Of a stretch of DNA of 64,000 nt, positions 16,780-24,200 are shown one piece after another. Source of the stretch: CALECP01 sp964389925 (GTDB taxonomy: Bacteria; Chloroflexota; Anaerolineae; Promineifilales; Promineifilaceae); assembly GCA_964389925.1 (NCBI GenBank), contig CAYMGE010000022.1, positions 1 to 64,000 on the forward strand, given 5' to 3'. The first letter of the stretch is position 1, and each line of letters begins with the position of its first letter. Below the pieces are notes generated by a model. The model ran no database searches and was not told the DNA's origin. It worked only from the letters and a program-made list of their open reading frames with translations. A program made the translations under genes and the position numbers.

Positions 16780-17448
16780 TTACAGGGGAGCTTGCAATGT
16801 GTAGAGATGGGCGTTTTTGTGCTTACCCACGCGAACGACGAGGTTGAGCTTGTGTAGACAGTACGCCATTTGTTGGGCGCGACGACGTGGAATGTTCGCG
16901 TGCTGGGCGAGATCGGCCGTCGTAAAAGGAGACGGAAGCGTGTCGGGGAGCAGGAGAAGCAGATCGGCCGAGTTCTCGATTCGTACCCAGTCGGTGACCT
17001 GCAACAACCGTCGCGCCGTTATCATCCAGCCGCGTCGCCGCCCATACCGCCGCTTTGGATCATACTCGCGCTCAATTTCGTCTTGTACCAAGAGCAGTTC
17101 GAGCGAAAGATTGGGGTCATCGAGCGACGTTGGGAGCGAGACAAGTTCATCAAAGATGTCGTAGAGCGTGCCACGCTTGGGTGACTTACGGCGTTTGCCC
17201 GCCTTGATGATCCAGCGTTCGGCCGCAATCGGGTAGACAATCGTCATGGGATGGGTGGGCAGAAAATGGGTTAGTTTGGGACGCAGGCGGCCGAAGCTGC
17301 CCGTCTGTACCTCGATCAACTGCTCCCCACGCACAATGTCGATCACGTAGCCGTCTAGTGGAACCTCGAACTGGTCGGCCGATTGCGCCAGCCACTCTTT
17401 GACCTGTGCGTGTAGCTCGCGCTCATTCAACGTCCCAATCCCAGACAT
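16780..17448 (-). CDS. Uncharacterised protein: nuclease-like N-terminus and winged-helix C-terminus
   Basis: I do not recognise a named family with certainty. The 222-residue product starts with GTLNERELHAQVKEWLA and contains VIDIVRGEQLIEVQTGSF, in which an Asp followed by E-V-Q resembles a PD-(D/E)XK core. The last 50 residues read as a winged-helix DNA-binding fold (TADLAQHANIPRRRAQQMAYCLHKLNLV). A basic stretch (KRRKSPKRG) lies between them. It could be a sequence-specific DNA-binding nuclease or a degenerate one. The ATG at 17448 is preferred; an in-frame upstream start at 17586 would read through an interspersed repeat. Confidence 0.6.
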   Translation of the reverse strand: MSGIGTLNERELHAQVKEWLAQSADQFEVPLDGYVIDIVRGEQLIEVQTGSFGRLRPKLTHFLPTHPMTIVYPIAAERWIIKAGKRRKSPKRGTLYDIFDELVSLPTSLDDPNLSLELLLVQDEIEREYDPKRRYGRRRGWMITARRLLQVTDWVRIENSADLLLLLPDTLPSPFTTADLAQHANIPRRRAQQMAYCLHKLNLVVRVGKHKNAHLYTLQAPL

Positions 17449-17530
17449 CCCAGAAGTGTAGCGAAAAAAGTATGAGTGACCCGAACTTGCGTACATTATT
17501 GGAACAGATGGTATGATCAGCGCATTAAAC

Positions 17531-17585
17531 GTAGCACAGGCATCCCGGCCTGTGAGCCACGCGCAGTCAACATGTCTGCGGCACA
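17531..17585. repeat. Interspersed palindromic repeat (GTAGCACAGGCATCC type)
   Basis: CACAGGC (17535-17541) and GCCTGTG (17548-17554) form a hairpin. The following GCCACGCGCAGTCAACATGTCTGCGGCACA resembles 55709-55740, where the first half is absent. Short repeats of this look occur interspersed in several bacterial phyla. It lies just before the DUF255 gene. Confidence 0.6.
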
Positions 17586-17598
17586 CTGAGGAATAACT

Positions 17599-19599
17599 AT
17601 GCCCAACCGCCTTGCCAATGAGAGCAGCCCCTACCTACTCCAACACGCCAACAACCCCGTCAACTGGTATCCATGGGGCGAGGAAGCCCTCACCCTTGCC
17701 AAAACAGAAGACAAACCGATTTTGATTAGCGTCGGCTATGCCGCCTGCCACTGGTGCCATGTCATGGAGCATGAATCCTTTGAAGATGAACGCATTGCGG
17801 CATTTATGAACAAGCATTTTGTCAATATAAAGGTAGACCGCGAAGAACGCCCCGACCTCGATCAAATCTACATGAGCGCAGTACAGGCGATGACGGGGCA
17901 AGGTGGCTGGCCGATGAACGTCTTTTTGACCCCTGCCGGTGAGCCATTTTATGGCGGAACTTACTACCCACCCACCCCACGCTACGGGATGGCGAGTTGG
18001 GGGCAGGTGCTGTCGGGGGTCGCCAATGCGTGGCAGACGCGCCGTAACGATCTCACAAAACAGGCGGGGGAGATGGCTGAACATATCCAACGTGAGTTTG
18101 TACTGAAAGATCAAAACTATGTTCTCGATCCGCTGCTATTTGAGCGGGCGGAAAAACAGTTTGACACGCAATTTGATCGCTCGCGCGGTGGCTTTGGCGG
18201 TGCGCCAAAGTTCCCACCCTCGATGTCGCTTGAGTTCTTGTTACGCATTGGCTCGTTAGACATGGCGACGACGACGCTCGACCAAATGGCGTGGGGCGGT
18301 ATGTACGATCATGTCGGTGGTGGCTTTGCACGCTATTCGGTCGATGCACGCTGGCTCGTTCCTCATTTTGAGAAGATGCTCTACGACAATGCCCAACTCG
18401 CCCGCGTCTATCTGCACGCCTATCAGGTGACGGGCAACGCGCACTATCGCCAAGTTGTCGAAGAAACACTCGACTGGACGCTACGCGAAATGACAGAACA
18501 GGGCGGTGGTTTCTATAGCAGCCTCGATGCGGACAGTGAGGGAGTTGAGGGTAAATTTTATGTCTGGTCGCGTGCCGAAATCGAGCAGGTTTTGGGAGCT
18601 GATGCACCGCTCTTCATGGCGCGATACGACGTGACCACACGCGGCAATTGGGAAGGCCATAACATTCTCAACACGACGAACAGCACGCTAGCAGATGTGG
18701 CGAGCCGCTTTGAACTGACAGTTGAAGCGGCACAGGATAAGCTATCGGCCGCACGGCAAAAGCTATTCGACGTGCGTGCCAAGCGCGTTTGGCCCGGCTT
18801 GGACGACAAAGTGCTGACCGCGTGGAACGGCTTGATGTTGGCAGCGATGGCTGAGGCAGGGCGTGTGCTAAAGCGCGACGACTATTTGGCAGCGGCCGTC
18901 AAAAATGCCGAATTTCTATATACAACGATGCGAACAGAATCAGGGCGATTACTGCGAACGTGGAAGGCCGGCAGCGCGGCAAAGTACAACGCCTATTTGG
19001 AAGATTACGCCTATCTAGCAGATGGTCTACTCGCACTCTATCAGACGACGTTCGACGTGCGCTGGTTTGAGTGGGCGCAAGCGTTAACCGACAAAATGAT
19101 GACTCACTTTCAGGATACGGAGAATGGCGGCTTTTTTGATACGTCAGATGACCATGAGACGCTGTTGTATCGGCCGAAATCCCTCCAAGACAACGCCACT
19201 CCCTCCGCCAACGCGATGGCCTGCCGCGTTCTCATCCTGATGAATCTCTTCACGGGGGATGGCGCACTCGCCGACTATGCCGAAGAGATGGTCGCCGCGC
19301 TCTATCCCGCGCTGGCGCAATATCCCAACGGGTTCGCCCACTGGCTGGGCTGCGCGTGGCTGTTGTTGAGCGAGCCAAAAGAGGTCGCGTTGATCGGGGA
19401 GAATGTCGATGAATTGGCGGATGTCGTTTGGGAGCAGTTTCGGCCGAATGTCGTTGTCGCAGCTGGTACGGGAGAGGCCCCGCCGCTGTTGGCACATCGA
19501 TCACAGATGGGCGGTCGGCCGACAGCCTATGTCTGCCAAAACTTTGTCTGTCAACTTCCCGTCACCAACCCAGATCAACTTCGCGCACAGTTAGCATAA
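17599..19599 (+). CDS. Thioredoxin-domain protein of the DUF255 / SSP411 (YyaL) family
   Basis: This 666-residue protein has the classic family start (NRLANESSPYLLQHANNPVNW), a thioredoxin-like fold with CHWCH at about residue 50 and the DREERPDLDQIYM segment. A long alpha/alpha-barrel region resembling N-acylglucosamine epimerases or six-hairpin glycosidases fills the remainder. Length and motifs match full-length members. The biochemical role is not established; a redox or cellobiose-2-epimerase-like fold is often noted. A GAGGA site precedes the ATG. The amidohydrolase gene follows 4 bp after, suggesting co-transcription. Confidence 0.92.
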   Translation: MPNRLANESSPYLLQHANNPVNWYPWGEEALTLAKTEDKPILISVGYAACHWCHVMEHESFEDERIAAFMNKHFVNIKVDREERPDLDQIYMSAVQAMTGQGGWPMNVFLTPAGEPFYGGTYYPPTPRYGMASWGQVLSGVANAWQTRRNDLTKQAGEMAEHIQREFVLKDQNYVLDPLLFERAEKQFDTQFDRSRGGFGGAPKFPPSMSLEFLLRIGSLDMATTTLDQMAWGGMYDHVGGGFARYSVDARWLVPHFEKMLYDNAQLARVYLHAYQVTGNAHYRQVVEETLDWTLREMTEQGGGFYSSLDADSEGVEGKFYVWSRAEIEQVLGADAPLFMARYDVTTRGNWEGHNILNTTNSTLADVASRFELTVEAAQDKLSAARQKLFDVRAKRVWPGLDDKVLTAWNGLMLAAMAEAGRVLKRDDYLAAAVKNAEFLYTTMRTESGRLLRTWKAGSAAKYNAYLEDYAYLADGLLALYQTTFDVRWFEWAQALTDKMMTHFQDTENGGFFDTSDDHETLLYRPKSLQDNATPSANAMACRVLILMNLFTGDGALADYAEEMVAALYPALAQYPNGFAHWLGCAWLLLSEPKEVALIGENVDELADVVWEQFRPNVVVAAGTGEAPPLLAHRSQMGGRPTAYVCQNFVCQLPVTNPDQLRAQLA

Positions 19600-19603
19600 A
19601 ATC

Positions 19604-21196
19604 ATGAATACCCTACTCACAAACGGAAAATTTTACACAATGGATGCGGTGCAGCCTTTTGCGACCGCTATCGCAATACGTGACGACAAAATTGAGGCAA
19701 TCGGCGATGAGCGCACACTGCGTCTTCTGCTCGATGGCAACTTTGAGCAGGTTGACTTAGGCGGCCGCTGCGTCGTGCCGGGCTTGGTCGATGCCCACGT
19801 TCACTTTGAACATTTTTCTCTGACGTTGCAACGTGTCAATCTCGACGAGGCAAGCTCGTTGGGCGAGGTGTTGCAGCGGATTGAATCGGCCGCCCAAACC
19901 CTACAAGCAGGCGAATGGCTGCAAGGTTGGGGCTGGTCACAAGACGCATGGGACAGTCGCCAATTTCCCACCGCCCAACAGCTTGATGCCATTGTGCCGC
20001 ACAACCCCGTCTTTCTGAAGCACAAAAGCGGTCATGCAGGCTGGGCAAATACCCCCGCACTGCGTTTGGCAAACATAGACATGGCGACCAGCGATCCCGA
20101 CGGAGGCAGTATTCTACGCAACGAAATGGGTCGGCCGACCGGTATCCTGTTTGAAACACCCGCCATGCAGCTTGTCGCCCAACACATTCCCGCGCCATCG
20201 GCCGAGCAGCTTGTCGCGGCGATGCGTGCGGGACAACAGTACTGTTGGGAAGCCGGCCTGACGGGGCTGCACGACTTTGACGGCCGAAGCTGTTTCCGCG
20301 CCCTGCAAACCCTCAAACAGCGCGGTGAGTTGGGATTGCGCTTTGTCAAAAATATCCCGTCTGCGCTGGTTGAAGAGGCGGTTGGTGTCGGATTAAAGTC
20401 TGGCTTCGGCGATGAGTGGCTACGAATTGGCGGGATCAAGATGTTTGCGGACGGCGCATTGGGGCCGCGCACTGCGCTGATGATTCAGCCATACGAAGGC
20501 GAGCCGTACAATCGCGGGATTGCCGTGCTGGAAAAAGAGGAGATGATGCGCGTTGCCCATCTCGCCTATCCCAATCAGCTGAGTCTCACAACGCACGCTA
20601 TCGGCGATCAGGCCGTTCACGACGTGCTGGATGTCTATGAATCCCTCCGCAACGCAAACTATGCGAGCCATCCACACACGCCCAATCGCATCGAACACGT
20701 TCAAATTTTCCATCCGGCCGATAAAGCGCGGCTGGCGCAGCTTGGCATTGTCGCGTCCATGCAGCCGATCCACGCCACGTCAGATTATCAGATGGCAGAC
20801 CGCTATCTGGGCGAACGGGCGCAGTATAGCTACGCGATCAAGACGATGCTCGACACGGGCGCGACCGTTGTATTTGGCTCAGATGCCCCTGTTGAGAAGA
20901 TCGACCCGCTGCTCGGCATCCATGCGGCCGTCACACGCCAACGCGCCAATCATCAGCCAGAGGGCGGCTGGTATCCTGACCAACGCTATACAGTACATGA
21001 AGCGATCTATGCCTTCACCATGGCGGCCGCCATCACATCGAGTCAACAAGCGCAGCAAGGCTCAATCAGTGCGGGCAAGCTCGCCGATCTGACGGTATTT
21101 GACACAGACATCTTTGAGATGCTCGGCAATGAGCTGCTAGATGTAGGAATCGCTGGTACAATAGTTGGGGGTGAATTCAAACATCGGACATTCTAA
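19604..21196 (+). CDS. Amidohydrolase of the YtcJ-like family
   Basis: This is a 530-residue metal-dependent hydrolase. The N-terminal small beta domain (LLTNGKFYTMDAVQPFATAIAI) leads to PGLVDAHVHFEHF, the HxH metal site, near residue 66. Later His residues in TTHAIGDQAVHDVLD and RIEHVQIF, and the catalytic Asp in GSDAPVEKIDPL, complete the site. The LPxxxGxG and GTxADLTVFD-type ending is present. This family is annotated as exoenzyme-regulatory or N-substituted formamide deformylase-like; the substrate is unknown. It is probably co-transcribed with the gene upstream. Confidence 0.9.
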   Translation: MNTLLTNGKFYTMDAVQPFATAIAIRDDKIEAIGDERTLRLLLDGNFEQVDLGGRCVVPGLVDAHVHFEHFSLTLQRVNLDEASSLGEVLQRIESAAQTLQAGEWLQGWGWSQDAWDSRQFPTAQQLDAIVPHNPVFLKHKSGHAGWANTPALRLANIDMATSDPDGGSILRNEMGRPTGILFETPAMQLVAQHIPAPSAEQLVAAMRAGQQYCWEAGLTGLHDFDGRSCFRALQTLKQRGELGLRFVKNIPSALVEEAVGVGLKSGFGDEWLRIGGIKMFADGALGPRTALMIQPYEGEPYNRGIAVLEKEEMMRVAHLAYPNQLSLTTHAIGDQAVHDVLDVYESLRNANYASHPHTPNRIEHVQIFHPADKARLAQLGIVASMQPIHATSDYQMADRYLGERAQYSYAIKTMLDTGATVVFGSDAPVEKIDPLLGIHAAVTRQRANHQPEGGWYPDQRYTVHEAIYAFTMAAAITSSQQAQQGSISAGKLADLTVFDTDIFEMLGNELLDVGIAGTIVGGEFKHRTF

Positions 21197-21275
21197 ATCT
21201 AAAAAGGGTGTATTTTTTTGACGGCTACTCCCTCTGTATAGTTGAACGCAACGAAACTCAGAGGAGAGTAGCAGT

Positions 21276-24200
21276 ATGTTTACACGCAAGATCGGTTTGT
21301 TTTTGATGGCAATTTTGGGCTTGGTCGCAATTCGGCCGACGCAAGCCAACAACAACTTCAACTACGCAGAAGCACTACAAAAATCAATCTATTTCTACGA
21401 CGCGCAGCGGTCGGGCGCGTTATCGGCCGATAATCGCGTCGAGTGGCGCGGCGATTCGGGGCTAAACGACGGCGCAGATGTCGGGCATGATTTGACGGGC
21501 GGCTGGTACGATGCGGGCGATCACGTCAAGTTCGGCTTTCCAATGGCGGCAAGCTCAACGCTGCTGTCGTGGAGCGTCCTCGAATATGAAGCGGGGTACA
21601 GCCAGACGGGGCAGCTCGACTATGCACTCGACAACATTCGCTGGACGACCGACTACTTTTTGAAGGCGTTCACGAACGACAATGCGGGGCAGTATGAATT
21701 TTATGGGCAGGTCGGGGATGGGAATTTGGATCATGGCTGGTGGGGATCGGCCGAAGTGATGCAAATGAGCCGCCCCTCCTTCAAAGTCGATACAAGCTGT
21801 CCCGGCTCTGATCTGACGGGTGAAACGGCTGCTGCACTTGCGGCCGCCTCCATCGTCTTCCGCGATGCTGGCGACACCCCCTACGCCGACCAACTCCTCA
21901 CACAAGCGACAAAACTATACGACTTTGCCGACAACTATCGCGGCAAATACTCCGACTGCATCACCAATGCCAGCGCGTTCTACAACTCGTGGAGCGGCTA
22001 CCAAGATGAGATCGTTTGGGGCGCAATTTGGCTACACAAGGCAAACCTCGCCAAAGATGCCAGCTATGGCGACAGCTATCTCGCCAAAGCAGAAAGCGAA
22101 TTTGGCGCGATGAGCGGACAAACAACTTGGACGCACGCATGGGATGATAAAGGGTATGGCTCGCGCTTGCTCTTGGCAAAAGAGACGGGCAAATCAATCT
22201 ACACATCCGTTACTGAGAATTGGCTCGACTTTTGGTCAACGGGCAATAATGGCAACCGCGTCCACTATACGCCCGGCGGCTTGGCGTGGCTCGACACATG
22301 GGGATCGCTGCGTTATAGTGCGAATACTTCTTTTCTTGCCTTTGTCTACAGCGATTGGCTGACGGCGACGGGTGGCGATGTAACAAAAGCGGCGACCTAT
22401 CACGATTTTGCCGTCTCACAAATCGATTATATGCTCGGCGATAACCCGAATAATCGCAGCTACGTCGTCGGTTTTGGCAACAATCCACCGATCAACCCCC
22501 ATCATCGCACCGCGCACGGCTCTTGGGCAGACAGCATCAGTTCACCAACCAACTCGCGCCACATCCTCTATGGCGCACTCGTCGGTGGCCCCGACCGCAA
22601 CGACAACTACAGTGATGATCGCGGCGACTACATCACAAACGAAGTCGCCACCGACTACAATGCAGGATTCACGGGCGCATTGGCGCGTATGGTGCAGGAA
22701 TACGGCGGCACGCCACTGAGCGATTTTCCACAGCCTGAACAGCGCGACAACGAACTTTTCCTCGAATCCTCTGTCAACTCACAAGGCAACGACTACATCG
22801 AAATAAAAACCTACGTCCACAACCAATCGGCATGGCCAGCCCGCATGGGTGACAACCTCAAGCTGCGCTACTACTTCACGCACGCTGGCGGGAACGTTAC
22901 GCTGCAAGCCCACTACAACCAATGTGGCAACGCGCCGACTTTGCACAACTACAGCGGCGACATTTATTATGCCGAAATCGACTGTGCGGGAACGCTGATT
23001 TATCCCGGCGGACAGGCACACTATCGCAAGGAAGTCCAATTCCGCATGACGGCGAGCGGCTGGGACAACAGCGATGATTGGTCGTTTGCCGATATGGACG
23101 GGCAGATGACGCTGTACGCCGACGACCACCTGATTTGGGGAACAGAGCCAGATGGGAGCCAGCCATTACCGACCAACACGCCTACGCCAATAGCAACAGC
23201 GACATTTGGTCCATCACCCACGCCAACCAATACGCCGCCACCCACCAACACACCGCTGCCAACTAACACACCACTCCCGACAAGCACGCCGGGTGCCGGT
23301 GCATGTAGTGTCGATTACGATGTGGTCAGCGATTGGGGCAACGGCTTCCAAGTCGATTTGACGATTCACAACAACACGGGCAGCACGATTAACGGTTGGA
23401 CATTGGCATGGGCATTTGACGGCAATCAGCAGATTACGGGGTTTTGGAATGTCGATTGGAGCCAGAGCGGTGCGACTGTGACGGCGAGTGAGGTTGCCGA
23501 TTGGAACGCCACGATTCCAAACGGTGGCTCGCTTTCGGGAATGGGCTTCACGGGCAGCTACAGTGGGGCGAACATTCCACCAACCCACTTCACATTGAAT
23601 GGGATTGCATGTGGTGACGATGCACCTGCGCCGACAAACACGCCCATCCCGACCGATATTCCGTCCACAAATACACCAGAACCAACCAACATTCCACCTA
23701 CACCGACACCGATTGCGCCAACGGCAACACCTATCCCAACCAATACGCCAGAGCCAAGCGACATAGCGATTGAGGTTGCCGACTATGTTTTGACGGAAAC
23801 CACGACGGTACCTGTGATGGCGACAGGGATGCAGAATGTGGGGGCGATTGAGTTAGTGATTGGGTTTGAGAGCGGGGTGGTTTCGGCCGATTCCTGCACC
23901 CCATCCTCCCAGTTCGACCTCTCGACCTGCAACATCCACAGCGACAGCGTGCAGCTTGTCCTAATCGACAGCGACGGCGTTAGCGGCGACGCAGCCCTTG
24001 TCGAGATCGAGTTTTCACCTGTCACCAATGATCGCAGTATCCCGCTGCCCATCACCGTCAACACCCTAGCCAACACCGACGGGCAGCCTATCAGCGCAAC
24101 GACAAGCAACGGCTCATTGACGACTGGCTCATCCGTGCTGGCTGGTGATGTCGATTGCAGCAACACGATGGATATTGTCGATGCGCTCTACATTTTGCAA

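Noticed and set aside
20195..20235. TCGGCCGA as a universal skew-flip point
   Set aside because: At this copy the composition runs the other way (C-rich before, G-rich after), so the skew pattern is a tendency and not a rule.
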